From the NCBI RefSeq assembly GCF_018332695.1, contig NZ_BOQN01000121.1, positions 1-51,803 of the forward strand: a DNA stretch of 51,803 bases, read 5' to 3'. Made by a program: the position numbers and the translations under genes. Shown here piece by piece: positions 17,477 through 27,670 of this stretch. The notes under the pieces are model-generated. The model was not told where the DNA came from and ran no database searches. It saw only the letters and a program-made list of their open reading frames with translations. This DNA is from Paractinoplanes toevensis (GTDB taxonomy: Bacteria; Actinomycetota; Actinomycetes; Mycobacteriales; Micromonosporaceae). Position 1 is the first letter of the stretch. Each line of letters opens with the position of its first letter.

Positions 17477-18322
17477 CTACGCCGTATTCATCGGCTCCGC
17501 GGACACCTGCTTTAGAGGCGCCGCGGCAGCCAGCAGGGTGAGTTTCTCGGCGCTGCTGGAGCCCGGCTCGGCGTGGTAGACGACCAGGGTCTGACCGGCC
17601 GTCCCGCCGACCGTCAGCTTCTCCCGGCGCAGGGTGAGCTCGCCGACCTGCGGGTGGTCGAGGCGGGTCGGCCGGCCCACCCGGTGCTGCACGTCGTGCC
17701 GCGCCCACAGCTGCCGGAACTGTTCGCTGGCCAGCGAGAGCTCCCCGACGAGCTGGACGAACCGGGGATCGTCGGTGTCGGTGCCGACCGATTCGCGGAA
17801 GCCGGCGACCAGGCCGGCGGTGTCGGTGTCCCAGTCGGGGTAGAGGACGCGTTCCTGCGGGTCGAGGAAGACCGCGAGCATCCGGTTACGGCCGGGCTGC
17901 ACGTTCGGCGACAGCGCGGTGGCCAGGGCATTGGCGGCGAGCACGTCGAAGTAGCGGCCCTCGACGAACGCGGGCAGGCCGATCACCTCCAGGAGCTGCC
18001 GGATGCCGGTCGGGACGGACTCGCGGCGGGGGCGGCGGGCCCGGCGGGGTTTCGGGGCGGCCAGGCCGATCAGGTAGTCGGTGGCGGCCTCGTCGAGCTG
18101 CAGCACCCGGGCGACCGACTCGAGGACCGGCAGCGACGGGTTGCGGTCACGGCCCTGCTCCAGGCGCAGGTAGTAGTCGCTGCTGATGCCGGCGAGCATG
18201 GCGACCTCCTCGCGGCGCAGCCCGGCGACCCGGCGCACCCCGGTGACCCGCACCCCGGCGTCCTCCGGCCGCACCAGGGCCCGGCGGGCCCGCAGGAACT
18301 CGCCGATCGCGTTGTCGCTCAT
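17477..18322 (-). CDS. XRE-family regulator with MmyB-like ligand domain
   Basis: 281 residues. The N-terminal helix-turn-helix contains FLRARRALVRPEDAGV, RVAGLRREEVAMLAGIS and DYYLRLEQGRDRNPS, the hallmark start of the actinomycete MmyB-like family. The C-terminal half is the PAS-like ligand-binding domain (GLPAFVEGRYFDVLAANALA to LVVYHAEPGSSSAEKLTLL), thought to bind a fatty-acid-like ligand. Members are often divergent from an oxidoreductase gene, as here: a PdxI-like reductase starts 102 bp away with a perfect inverted repeat between. It probably represses or activates that gene and itself. ATG 18322 was chosen at the start of homology; the long upstream frame is antisense of the reductase. 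Confidence 0.9.
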   Translation of the reverse strand: MSDNAIGEFLRARRALVRPEDAGVRVTGVRRVAGLRREEVAMLAGISSDYYLRLEQGRDRNPSLPVLESVARVLQLDEAATDYLIGLAAPKPRRARRPRRESVPTGIRQLLEVIGLPAFVEGRYFDVLAANALATALSPNVQPGRNRMLAVFLDPQERVLYPDWDTDTAGLVAGFRESVGTDTDDPRFVQLVGELSLASEQFRQLWARHDVQHRVGRPTRLDHPQVGELTLRREKLTVGGTAGQTLVVYHAEPGSSSAEKLTLLAAAAPLKQVSAEPMNTA

Positions 18323-18347
18323 GCCAGCCACGCTAGACCGGCGCCGG

Positions 18348-18384
18348 GCCTCGATCCTGGTCCTGTCACTACCAGGATCGAGGC
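18348..18384. promoter_or_regulatory. Perfect 14-bp inverted repeat between MmyB-type regulator and reductase
   Basis: The left arm GCCTCGATCCTGGT (18348-18361) and right arm ACCAGGATCGAGGC (18371-18384) are exact reverse complements with a nine-base spacer. The repeat lies 25 bp from the regulator start and 40 bp from the reductase start, the place expected for an operator serving both divergent genes. The centre-to-centre distance of 23 bp is about two helical turns, which suits a dimer on one DNA face. Confidence 0.8.
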
Positions 18385-18424
18385 GGTACTGCCTACTTCC
18401 GGCCGGCCGCCCGAAGCTCGATGC

Positions 18425-19291
18425 ATGACAGAGAAGAGCATGAGCACGGTGAACCGGATGGGCTACGGCGCGATGCAACTGGCCGGGCCGGGAGTGTTCG
18501 GGCCGCCGAAGGACCGCGGCGAGGCGATCGCCGTTCTGCGTACGGCCGTCGAGCTGGGTGTGAACCACATCGACACGGCCGACTTCTACGGGCCGCACGT
18601 CACCAACCAGCTGATCCGGGAGGCGCTCAGCCCGTACCCGGAAGATCTTTTGATCGTCACGAAGGTCGGCGCCGTCCGCGACGACCGGGGTGGCTGGCTG
18701 CACGCCCGCGAGCCGGAGCAGCTCGTCGCGCAGGTGCACGACAACCTGCGCAACCTCGGCGTCGACACCCTCGACGTGGTGAACCTGCGGGTCGGCGGCG
18801 GCAGCGACGGCCACACCCCGGTGCCCGGGTCGATCGCCGACAAGTTCGGTGCCCTGGCCGAGCTGCGCGAGCAGGGCCTCATCCGGCACCTGGGCCTCAG
18901 CGTCGTCGACGCCGGGCAGGTCGCCGAGGCGCAGGCGATCGCGCCGGTGGTCACCGTGCAGAACTGGTACAACGTGGCGCATCGCGGTGACGAGCAGCTG
19001 ATCGCCTGGCTGAACGAGCAGAACATCACGTATGTCCCGTTCTGGCCGCTGGGCGGCTTCAACCCGCTGCAGTCCGGCACCCTCGACGCCGTCGCCGCCC
19101 GGATCGGCAGCACGCCGAACGCGGTCGCGCTCGCCTGGCTGCTGCAGGCCTCGCCCAACATCCTGCTCATCCCGGGCACCTCGAAGACCGCCCACCTGCG
19201 CGAGAACCTGGCCGCCGCCGACCTGAAACTGCCCGCCGACGCCCTCGACGAGCTGGACGGGATCGCGGCCGGTACAGGCAAGGACCACTGA
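18425..19291 (+). CDS. pdxI: Aldo/keto reductase, PdxI (YdbC)-like pyridoxal reductase
   Basis: 288 residues, a TIM-barrel aldo/keto reductase. From memory it closely matches E. coli YdbC/PdxI: NRMGYGAMQLAGPGVFGPP, NHIDTADFYGPHVTNQLI with the catalytic Asp and Tyr, IVTKVG with the catalytic Lys, DVVNLRVGGG where most families have His, and VALAWLLQASPNILLIPGTS for NADPH binding. PdxI reduces pyridoxal to pyridoxine with NADPH, so a role in vitamin B6 salvage or aldehyde detoxification is possible. It faces the MmyB-like regulator across an inverted repeat and is probably its target. ATG 18425 follows the regulator's divergent promoter region. Substrate assignment is by family resemblance. Confidence 0.85.
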   Translation: MTEKSMSTVNRMGYGAMQLAGPGVFGPPKDRGEAIAVLRTAVELGVNHIDTADFYGPHVTNQLIREALSPYPEDLLIVTKVGAVRDDRGGWLHAREPEQLVAQVHDNLRNLGVDTLDVVNLRVGGGSDGHTPVPGSIADKFGALAELREQGLIRHLGLSVVDAGQVAEAQAIAPVVTVQNWYNVAHRGDEQLIAWLNEQNITYVPFWPLGGFNPLQSGTLDAVAARIGSTPNAVALAWLLQASPNILLIPGTSKTAHLRENLAAADLKLPADALDELDGIAAGTGKDH

Positions 19292-19319
19292 GCGTCCTGG
19301 CCGCGGTTACGGTCCGGGC

Positions 19320-20504
19320 ATGACACCACGACCCACCGCCGACCCGACGATCGGCGAACGCATCCAGGCCCGCCGGATGCTCCGCGGATGGAGCATCCGC
19401 CACGCGGCGAGCCGGGCCGGCATATCCCACGCCACCTGGAGCCGGATCGAACGCGGGCGGCAGGCGGCGGACAACCGGTTCATGCTGGCCGACGTCGCGG
19501 CCGCGCTCGAATGTTCCCCGGCCGAGCTGGCCGGCACCGTGGTGCCGGCCGCCGACCGAGCCGCGCTGGCCGCGCACGCCGCCGTGCACGGCATCCGGCA
19601 GGCCCTGATCGACATCGACCTGACCGAACCGCCCTCGGTGCCGGCGCCACCGATCGCGGAGCTGGCCCGCACCCTCGCGCTGGCCGACGAGTTGCGGCAG
19701 GCCTGCGACTACGCGGGCGCGGCCCGGCTCACCGCCGGCCTGCTGCGCGGCCTGCACGCCGCCGCGACCGGCGCCGACCGGCAGCCGGCGGTGCGGATGC
19801 TGGTCAGCGCCGCCTTCATCGCCTCCTCGGTGCTGCGCAACCTCGGCCATCCGGCCGACGCCTGGCTGGGTGCCGAGCGCTGCCGGGACGCGGCCTCCGC
19901 CGCCGGCGATCCCGTTCTCCAGGGGTACGCCGATTACGCGCGCGCCGGTGCGGCGAACTCCTGCGGCTCCTTCGACCGGGCCGTGACCCTGGCCTCCCGG
20001 GCCATCGACGAGCTGCACGGCCACTCCGGCGGTGCCGAGGTCGTGGGCTCGCTGCAACTGCTGTGCGCGCACGCGACCCGCAGCCCCGACGACAGCCGCG
20101 CCTGGACCGCCGAGGCCGCCGCCCTCGCCGAGCGCACCGGCGAGACCACCACCCTGGGCCTGTACTTCGGGCCCACCAACGTCGGCATCTGGCGGATCGG
20201 CATCGAGGTCGACCGCGACGACCCGGGCCGGGCCGCCGAGACCGCCCGCGGCACCGAGCTGGGCGCCATCCCGGCCGGCTTCCGGCAGGTCTTCTACTAC
20301 GCCGACACCGGGCGCGCCCTGGCCCGGCTCCGCAAGGACCGGGAGGCGATCCGGTTCCTGCTCACCGCGGAACGCATCGCACCCCAGCACGTGCACACCT
20401 CGGCCGTCGTCCAGGAGACCACGCGTTCGCTGCTGGAACGGGCCCGGCGGCAGGCCGGCGGCTCCGAACTGCGCGGGCTGTGCGAGCGGATGCGCGTGGC
20501 CTGA
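19320..20504 (+). CDS. Helix-turn-helix regulator with TPR-like C-terminal region
   Basis: 394 residues. The N-terminal XRE domain reads IGERIQARRMLRGWSIRHAA, SRAGISHATWSRIERGR and FMLADVAAALECSPAEL (1-75). The remaining 320 residues are helical and rich in Ala, with paired-helix repeats (for example LGHPADAWLGAERCRDAASA), like many actinobacterial regulators of secondary metabolism and development. Such proteins often sense a peptide or partner through the repeats. The start is ATG 19320, 28 bp after the reductase stop, and the MatB-like ligase begins 23 bp after its end, so it shares a transcript with the ligase at least. Its target is unknown. Confidence 0.85.
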   Translation: MTPRPTADPTIGERIQARRMLRGWSIRHAASRAGISHATWSRIERGRQAADNRFMLADVAAALECSPAELAGTVVPAADRAALAAHAAVHGIRQALIDIDLTEPPSVPAPPIAELARTLALADELRQACDYAGAARLTAGLLRGLHAAATGADRQPAVRMLVSAAFIASSVLRNLGHPADAWLGAERCRDAASAAGDPVLQGYADYARAGAANSCGSFDRAVTLASRAIDELHGHSGGAEVVGSLQLLCAHATRSPDDSRAWTAEAAALAERTGETTTLGLYFGPTNVGIWRIGIEVDRDDPGRAAETARGTELGAIPAGFRQVFYYADTGRALARLRKDREAIRFLLTAERIAPQHVHTSAVVQETTRSLLERARRQAGGSELRGLCERMRVA

Positions 20505-20527
20505 CACCGTCGTGCCAGGATGCGGGC

Positions 20528-21874
20528 ATGCTGCTGACCGCCCTGCTCGACCCCGCCGACCTCGACGACGCCCTGGTCGCGCCCTCCGGCCGGCACTCGC
20601 GGCACGACCTGCTCGGCTGGGCCGCGGCGATCGCCCGGGAGCTCGCCGCCGTACCGATCGTGGCGATCGACGCGGTGCCGGACGCGTCCACGGTCGCGGC
20701 CGTCGCGGGCGCGCTGCTCGCCGGGGTGCCGATCGTGCCGATCCCGCCGGACGCGGGCACCCTCGAACGGCAGCACATCCTCGCCGACTCCGGCGCCACC
20801 CTCATCGACGTCGACCGGGACGCGCGCGAGACGACGATCCCGGCCGAACCGCCCGCCTCCCGGCCCGCGCTCGTGCTCTACACCAGCGGCACGACCGGCA
20901 AGCCCAAAGGCGTGGTCATCTCCCGGGCCGCCATCGCCGCCGACCTCGACGCGCTCGCCGAGGCGTGGGGCTGGACGGCCGCCGACACCCTGGTGCACGG
21001 GCTGCCGCTCTACCACGTGCACGGGCTGGTCCTCGGTGCCCTCGGACCGCTGCGGATCGGCGGGCGGCTCACGCACACCGGGCGGCCCTCTCCCGAGGCG
21101 TACGCGCAGAGCAGCGGAACCATGTACTTCGGCGTGCCCACCGTCTGGTCCCGGATCGCCGGGCAGCCGGCGGCGGCCCGGGCGCTGGCGCCGGCCCGGC
21201 TGCTCGTCTCCGGCAGCGCGCCGCTGCCCGCGCCGGTCTTCGAGGACCTGCTCGCGCTGACCGGGCAGGCGCCGGTCGAGCGGTACGGCATGACGGAAAC
21301 CCTGATCACGATCAGCGCCCGCGCCGCCGGGGAGCGCCGCCCCGGCCAGGTCGGGCTGCCCCTGACCGGCATCGAGTCACGCCTCGTCGACGAGAAGAAT
21401 GCCCTCCTGCCGGCCGACGGCAGCACGATCGGGCAGCTGCAGATCCGCGGCACCACCATGTTCGACGGCTACCTGCGCGACGGCGCGGTGACACCGGCTC
21501 CACTGACCGACGGCTGGTACACGACCGGCGACGTGGCCACCATCGGCGAGGACGGCTGGCACCGCATCGTCGGCCGCGCCTCCACCGACCTGATCAAGAC
21601 CGGCGGCTACCGGGTCGGCGCGGGCGAGGTCGAGGACGCCCTGCTGCTGCACCCGGCCGTCCGCGAGGCCGCCGTGCTCGGCCTGCCCGACCCGGACCTG
21701 GGCGAACGCATCACCGCCTTCGTCGTGGCCGACCCGGTGTCCGAGGCCGACCTGATCGCCTTCGTCGCCGAGCGCCTGGCCGCACACAAGCGCCCGCGCG
21801 CGGTCCGCCTCGTCTCCGAGCTGCCCCGCAACGCGATGGGCAAGGTGCAGAAGGCCCGCCTGCGCGACGCATAG
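20528..21874 (+). CDS. matB: Malonyl-CoA synthetase-like acyl-CoA ligase (MatB-like)
   Basis: 448 residues, the short length of MatB in the ANL superfamily. Motifs: P-loop LYTSGTTGKPKGVV, LVHGLPLYHVHGLVLGALGP, YFGVPTVWSRI with the conserved Arg, VERYGMTETL, GWYTTGDVATIGEDGWHRIV, GRASTDLIKTGGYRVGAGEV and the C-terminal lysine in NAMGKVQKARL. These match Streptomyces MatB as I remember it. The enzyme would make malonyl-CoA or methylmalonyl-CoA from the free diacid, ATP and CoA, supplying fatty acid or polyketide synthesis. No malonyl-CoA decarboxylase (MatA) or transporter is adjacent. The ATG follows the HTH-TPR gene by 23 bp. Specificity for malonate over other acids is not proven. Confidence 0.82.
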   Translation: MLLTALLDPADLDDALVAPSGRHSRHDLLGWAAAIARELAAVPIVAIDAVPDASTVAAVAGALLAGVPIVPIPPDAGTLERQHILADSGATLIDVDRDARETTIPAEPPASRPALVLYTSGTTGKPKGVVISRAAIAADLDALAEAWGWTAADTLVHGLPLYHVHGLVLGALGPLRIGGRLTHTGRPSPEAYAQSSGTMYFGVPTVWSRIAGQPAAARALAPARLLVSGSAPLPAPVFEDLLALTGQAPVERYGMTETLITISARAAGERRPGQVGLPLTGIESRLVDEKNALLPADGSTIGQLQIRGTTMFDGYLRDGAVTPAPLTDGWYTTGDVATIGEDGWHRIVGRASTDLIKTGGYRVGAGEVEDALLLHPAVREAAVLGLPDPDLGERITAFVVADPVSEADLIAFVAERLAAHKRPRAVRLVSELPRNAMGKVQKARLRDA

Positions 21875-22019
21875 CCGCCCGCCTCCGCAGCCGGCCGCGT
21901 CGCGAAATCGAGCCGGCCTCGCGCACCAGGCTCGTGTCTCGCTCGGGGGAGAGGCTCGCCTGGCTGGGACTGAGTGGCACGGGGTGGTTGTGTCGCGTAC
22001 GGGGCAAGGAGCGTTCGGA

Positions 22020-22622
22020 TCAGTCTCCGCTGAGGTCCCGGTTCAGGGTCAGGACGGCTACGGCCAGGGCGGCTACCGCCCAGACGGTGAAGACTTCCAG
22101 GCCGAAGGCGTCGCCGGAGGCGGCCTCCAGGTAGGCCGAGATCGGCAGCTCCCACTCCATCTTGCCGATGATGCCCTCGACGATGACGAACCAGACGGCG
22201 AAGCCGAACAGCAGCCACGAGGCGCGGCGGACGATCGCGGCGACGGCCGCGCCGAAGACGGCCATGACGGGTACGACGATCAGGGTGTCGTTGTAGGGCT
22301 GGCTCTGGCCCTTGAGCAGCACCGGGACGCCGGTCAGGGCGGCGAACAGCCAGGCCACCAGGACCGTGGTCAGCACCTGGGCGAACAGGACGGTCAGGCG
22401 TTTCGGGCGGGCCAGGTAGAGCAGGGCCACCGTGCGGTGCTGGAAGTGCTGGGCGACCGTCAGCGCCGCTATGCCGAAGGCGCCCAGGCCGGCGAACAGC
22501 GCCCAGAAGGTGGCCTCCAGGATGCCGAACGATGCCGCCACCGCGCCGTAGAGGGCCAGGGAGACCCAGCTCGAGCGGATCGTGGCCATGCGGTAGAGCT
22601 CGCTGCGGATCAGGGTGATCAT
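22020..22622 (-). CDS. ABC-2 type exporter permease
   Basis: 200 residues with about six hydrophobic segments: after MITLIRSELYRMATIRSSW come SLALYGAVAASFGIL, FGIAALTVAQHF, VLTTVLVAWLFAALTG, TLIVVPVMAVFGAAVAAIV, LLFGFAVWFVIVEGII and TVWAVAALAVAVLTL. The opening sequence and layout are those of ABC-2 permeases that work with a DrrA/BcrA-like ATPase. It overlaps the ATPase gene by four bases (ATGA). It presumably forms a dimer with two ATPases at the membrane and exports a lipid or drug-like compound. The substrate is unknown. Confidence 0.85.
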   Translation of the reverse strand: MITLIRSELYRMATIRSSWVSLALYGAVAASFGILEATFWALFAGLGAFGIAALTVAQHFQHRTVALLYLARPKRLTVLFAQVLTTVLVAWLFAALTGVPVLLKGQSQPYNDTLIVVPVMAVFGAAVAAIVRRASWLLFGFAVWFVIVEGIIGKMEWELPISAYLEAASGDAFGLEVFTVWAVAALAVAVLTLNRDLSGD

Positions 22623-23497
22623 GCGGACGCCGCCAGGGTGAGGAAGATCTGTTCCAGGTTCGGGGTGTCGGTGCTCAGTTCGTAGAGCGGGACGCCCTCG
22701 GCGAAGGCGATCTCGCCGGCGTCCTCGGCGGACAGGCCGTCCACCTCGAGGATCTCCTCGTCGGTGGTGACCTTCGCGCCGGCGTCCTCGTAGGCCCGCC
22801 ACAGCCGCACGGGGTCGGCGCCGCGCACCCGCAGGCGGCCGGTGGCGCTGCTGTAAAGGTCGGCCAGCGGGCCCGAGTGGCGCAATTTGCCGTTCGCGAT
22901 GATCACTACGTCGTCGATGAGCTGGGCCAGTTCGGCCAGCAGGTGGCTGGAGATGAGCACCGTGCCGCCGGCCGCCGCGTGTTCCCGCAGCAGCCGGCGC
23001 AGCCACGCGATGCCCTCCGGGTCGAGGCCGTTGGCCGGCTCGTCGAGGATCAGCACGGGTGGCTCGCCGAGCAGTGCCGTCGCCACGGCCAGGCGCTGGC
23101 GCATGCCGAGTGAGTAGTCGCCGGTGCGCAGCCGGGCCGCGTCGGTCAGGCCGACCTGGTCGAGCAGGTGGTCGACGCGGGCTCGGTCGGCGCCGGCCAG
23201 CATCGCCTGGCCGATCAGGTGGGCGCGGCCGCTCTGGCCGGGATGGGTGATGCCCTGTTCGAGCACCGCGCCGATCTCCCGCAGTGGCTGCTTCAGCTCG
23301 GTGTAGGGCTTGCCGTCGATCAGCGCCACCCCGGAGGTCGGCCGGGTCAGGCCGAGCAGCATGCGCAGCGTGGTGGTCTTGCCGGAGCCGTTGAGGCCGA
23401 GGAAGCCGGTGACCCGGCCGGTCTGCGCGGTGAAGGACAGGCCGTCGACGGCGCGGTTCCTGCCGTAGGCCTTGGTCAACTCGAGCGTCTCGATCAT
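22619..23497 (-). CDS. ABC transporter ATP-binding protein (DrrA/BcrA-like)
   Basis: 292 residues. Walker A LGLNGSGKTTTLRML, Q-loop AVLEQGI, signature SLGMRQRLAVA, Walker B PPVLILDEPANGLDP and H-loop LISSHLLAELA are all intact. A C-terminal extension (about 215-292, including RLRVRGADPVRLWRAYEDAG) is typical of exporters of this group. It energises the permease encoded immediately downstream. Its start lies 11 bp after the end of the esterase gene, which may therefore be part of the same transcript. Confidence 0.92.
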   Translation of the reverse strand: MIETLELTKAYGRNRAVDGLSFTAQTGRVTGFLGLNGSGKTTTLRMLLGLTRPTSGVALIDGKPYTELKQPLREIGAVLEQGITHPGQSGRAHLIGQAMLAGADRARVDHLLDQVGLTDAARLRTGDYSLGMRQRLAVATALLGEPPVLILDEPANGLDPEGIAWLRRLLREHAAAGGTVLISSHLLAELAQLIDDVVIIANGKLRHSGPLADLYSSATGRLRVRGADPVRLWRAYEDAGAKVTTDEEILEVDGLSAEDAGEIAFAEGVPLYELSTDTPNLEQIFLTLAASA

Positions 23498-23508
23498 CGA
23501 CACGCACC

Positions 23509-24675
23509 CTATCGATGCAGTGCCAGAAGTCCATCGGCGAAGGTGCGCCGCCAGTTCACGTAGTCGTGGCCGCCGGCGTACTCGAGGTATTCCACCGGGT
23601 AGCCGTGGCCGCGCAGGGCGTCGCGCATCTGCCGCACCACCGACACCTGGTCGGGGGCGCCGCCCGGGCCGGCCGTCGTCTCCCATGTGCCCACGTCGAG
23701 GAAGAAGCGCAGGTCGGCCCGGGGGTAGCGGGTGATCTGGCGGATCAGCCAGCCGGGCTCGCCGTCGGCCGGTTCCGGCCACCAGAAGCTGCCCGACTGG
23801 GCGAGCACCCCGCCGAACATCTCGTGCGCGCACAGCCCGACGTACGCGGCGGCCAGGCCGCCGCGGGACACCCCGGCGATCAGGTTGGCCTCGCGGGAAC
23901 GGCCGGCGCCCAGTTGGGTACGCGCCCACGGCACCAGCTCGTGCTCGACGAACGCGTGGATCGGCCGGGTCGGCGACAGATCGGCCGAGCGGGTCTTCTC
24001 GAAGCTGCTCACGAACAGGGCCACGGTCGGCGGGATGCGGCCGTCGGCGATCAGATTGTCCAGGATCGTCGGCACCCGCAGCACGTGCCGGGCCAGGTAG
24101 CCGTCGAAGACGACCAGCACCGGCAGGCCCTCGGCGGGGGTGCCGGCCGGGCGGTAGACGGTGACCGGGCGGGGGCCGCCGAGCGCGAGACCGGGCAGGA
24201 CGACCTCGGTCAGCTCGCCGGCCGGCACGCCGGGGCGGGGCGCGGTCCACGGCTCGGGCGGCGCCTCGGGCAGTTCGAGGACGGACGCCCAGACGTCCCG
24301 GTCGTCGGGGTCGGCCGGGTCGCGCGGGAAGTGCATCCGGTGCGGGTTGGCCAGGTCGATGTGGGTGGGGCCGGTGCCGGACAGGTCGAGGGGGAGTGTC
24401 TCGGCCTCGCCGTGTGCGAGGCAGTAGACGGTGCGGGCGTGCGGCGGCATCGCCCGGGAGCCGTGCCACAGGTCGGTGCCGGGCACCCGCTCGAGGGGGA
24501 TCTCGAAGCCCCAGAACACCCGGGTGCTGGCCGCCTCGCCGCGCCACAGGAACGTGACGAGCAGCTGACCGTCGCCGGCCGGCTCGATCAGCGGGGTGCC
24601 GGTGGTGTCCCAGAAATCGGCCAGCCCTTCAGTGGACAAAGTGGACAGAAGGTGGGTGATGCGTGGACTCTGCAC
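23509..24675 (-). CDS. Enterochelin esterase-like (Fes) hydrolase
   Basis: 388 residues. It has the Fes layout: an N-terminal carbohydrate-binding-like beta domain (VTFLWRGEAASTRVFWGFEI, to about 150) and an alpha/beta hydrolase domain with the nucleophile Ser in IAGVSRGGLAAAYVG, DVGTWETTAGPGG and the catalytic His in YAGGHDYVNWRRTFADGL. Fes enzymes hydrolyse the trilactone of ferric catecholate siderophores in the cytoplasm. No siderophore synthesis or iron-uptake gene is in the window, so another ester is possible. Located just upstream of the ABC exporter on the same strand. The ATG 24675 follows a 100-bp spacer that may hold the promoter. Confidence 0.85.
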   Translation of the reverse strand: MQSPRITHLLSTLSTEGLADFWDTTGTPLIEPAGDGQLLVTFLWRGEAASTRVFWGFEIPLERVPGTDLWHGSRAMPPHARTVYCLAHGEAETLPLDLSGTGPTHIDLANPHRMHFPRDPADPDDRDVWASVLELPEAPPEPWTAPRPGVPAGELTEVVLPGLALGGPRPVTVYRPAGTPAEGLPVLVVFDGYLARHVLRVPTILDNLIADGRIPPTVALFVSSFEKTRSADLSPTRPIHAFVEHELVPWARTQLGAGRSREANLIAGVSRGGLAAAYVGLCAHEMFGGVLAQSGSFWWPEPADGEPGWLIRQITRYPRADLRFFLDVGTWETTAGPGGAPDQVSVVRQMRDALRGHGYPVEYLEYAGGHDYVNWRRTFADGLLALHR

Positions 24676-24777
24676 GGTGTCGGCTCTCCCACGATTCCAG
24701 CCCCGTTAACGTTCTCAGCACCGAGCGTTCCAAGTTGATCACTAGGTGTCAAGTGACTGAAATCGATGACTGCCCGA

Positions 24778-26156
<1,379 letters not shown>

Positions 26157-26160
<4 letters not shown>

Positions 26161-26441
26161 CGCCGGCTCCGGAACATCGCCAGCATCCGGTCGGTGACCA
26201 CGTAACCGCCGGCGACGTTCATCGCCCCGAAGAAGGCCGCGATCGCCAGCAAAATATATCCGGAGATGTCGGTTACCGTTGCGGCCAGGAGCATCACGCC
26301 GATGAGCACCACGCCGTGGATCGCGTTCGCGCCGGACATCAGCGGCGTGTGCAGGGTGGCCGGCACCTTGCTGATCACCTCGAAGCCGACCAGCAGAGCC
26401 AGGGTGAACACGGTGAGGTCGGCCAGCAGCAGCGGACTCAC
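26157..26441 (-). CDS. pntAB: NAD(P) transhydrogenase subunit alpha, membrane part
   Basis: 94 residues with three hydrophobic helices (LTVFTLALLVGFEVISKV, AIHGVVLIGVMLLAATV, ILLAIAAFFGAMNVAGGYVV) and the conserved PATLHTPLMSGANAIHG, which is the membrane section that in E. coli forms the end of PntA. It completes the proton channel with PntB. Both ends overlap neighbours by four bases, so the three subunits are translationally coupled. Confidence 0.93.
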
Positions 26442-27559
26442 GATCGGATCTCCTTCCTGGTGAGGGCTCCTCCGTGGCTGACCACGACGGCCGCCAGGAT
26501 CTCGTCGTCGAGGTCGAGGACGACCTCGCCGCGGGGCATCAGGTGGGTGAGGAGGGCGAGAGCGTTCCGGGCGTACGCCGTGGAAGCCGCCCCAGGCACG
26601 GTCGAGGCGAGGTTCGCCGCCCCGATGACCGTGACGCCGGCGTCGGTGACCGTCCGGGTGTCCGGAATTGATCCCTCGACGTTGCCGCCGTCCGGGGCCG
26701 CCGCGAGGTCGATCACCACCGAGCCGGGCCGCATCTTGGAGAGGGCGTTCTCGGACACCAGCCGCGGCGCCGGCCGGCCCGGCACCTGCGCCGTCGTGAT
26801 GATCACGTCGAACCGGGGTATCGCCTCGTCGAGCGCCGACTGCTGGGCGCTCTGCTCGTCGTCGCTCAGCTCGCGGGCGTAGCCGCCCTCGCCCTCCTTG
26901 CCCGTCCGCTCCGGCCCGGCCAGGACGGTGGCGCCGGTGGACGCGATATCGGCGCGGGCCGCCTCGCGCACGTCGTAGCCGGTGACCAGGGCGCCCAGCC
27001 GGCGGGCGGTGGCGATCGCCTGCAGGCCGGCCACGCCCGCCCCGAGCACCAGGACCTGGGCCGGGCGGGTCGTGCCGGCCGCGGTCATCAGCATCGGGAA
27101 AAAACCCGAGTACGCCTCCGCGGCCAGCAGCGCGGCCTTGTAACCGGCCACGTTCGCCTGCGAGGTCAGCGCGTCCATCGCCTGGGCCCGGCTGAGCGTG
27201 CGGGGCAGCAGATCGAGGCTGATCACGGTCACCCCCGCAGTGGCCAGGCGCTGCATCAGGTCCCGGTTCGACCGGGGGTTCAGCAGCCCGATCAGCACCT
27301 GCCCCGGCCGGCAGGCGGCCACGTCGTCCGGCGGATGCAGGCAGAGCAGCACGTCGCTGTCCGCGTACACCCGGTCGCGGCCGGCCACCACGGCGCCGGC
27401 GCCCTCATAACCGATGTCCTCGAACCAGGCGCGGGCGCCCGCACCCGCCTCGACCAGCACCGCGACATCCAGTTTTCGCAGGCGGGCGACCCCGTCCGGG
27501 GTGAGCGCGACCCGCCGCTCCCGACCCGCCGTCTCCCGCAACACACCGACCGTCGTCAT
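26438..27559 (-). CDS. pntA: NAD(P) transhydrogenase subunit alpha, NAD-binding part
   Basis: 373 residues of the soluble domain I: TVGVLRETAGRERRVALTPD at the N-terminus (shared with alanine dehydrogenase), the NAD-binding loop VLVLGAGVAGLQAIATARRLG, GYDVREAARADIASTGA and IITTAQVPGRPAPRLV. It hands hydride from NADH to PntB across the dimer interface. ATG 27559 was chosen because GAGGTG lies about five bases upstream and homology begins there. It is the first gene of the pnt operon; 111 bp separate it from the divergent acetoacetate-decarboxylase-like gene. Confidence 0.95.
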   Translation of the reverse strand: MTTVGVLRETAGRERRVALTPDGVARLRKLDVAVLVEAGAGARAWFEDIGYEGAGAVVAGRDRVYADSDVLLCLHPPDDVAACRPGQVLIGLLNPRSNRDLMQRLATAGVTVISLDLLPRTLSRAQAMDALTSQANVAGYKAALLAAEAYSGFFPMLMTAAGTTRPAQVLVLGAGVAGLQAIATARRLGALVTGYDVREAARADIASTGATVLAGPERTGKEGEGGYARELSDDEQSAQQSALDEAIPRFDVIITTAQVPGRPAPRLVSENALSKMRPGSVVIDLAAAPDGGNVEGSIPDTRTVTDAGVTVIGAANLASTVPGAASTAYARNALALLTHLMPRGEVVLDLDDEILAAVVVSHGGALTRKEIRS

Positions 27560-27670
27560 GGACACCTCGTCGTCGATCCCAACCGTCAACATCGATGCTG
27601 TCCCACTCGGCGTCAAGGGGCCACCCTGCTCCATCTGTCGGGTCCGGTCGCCGCGCGGTACCGTCATCCG

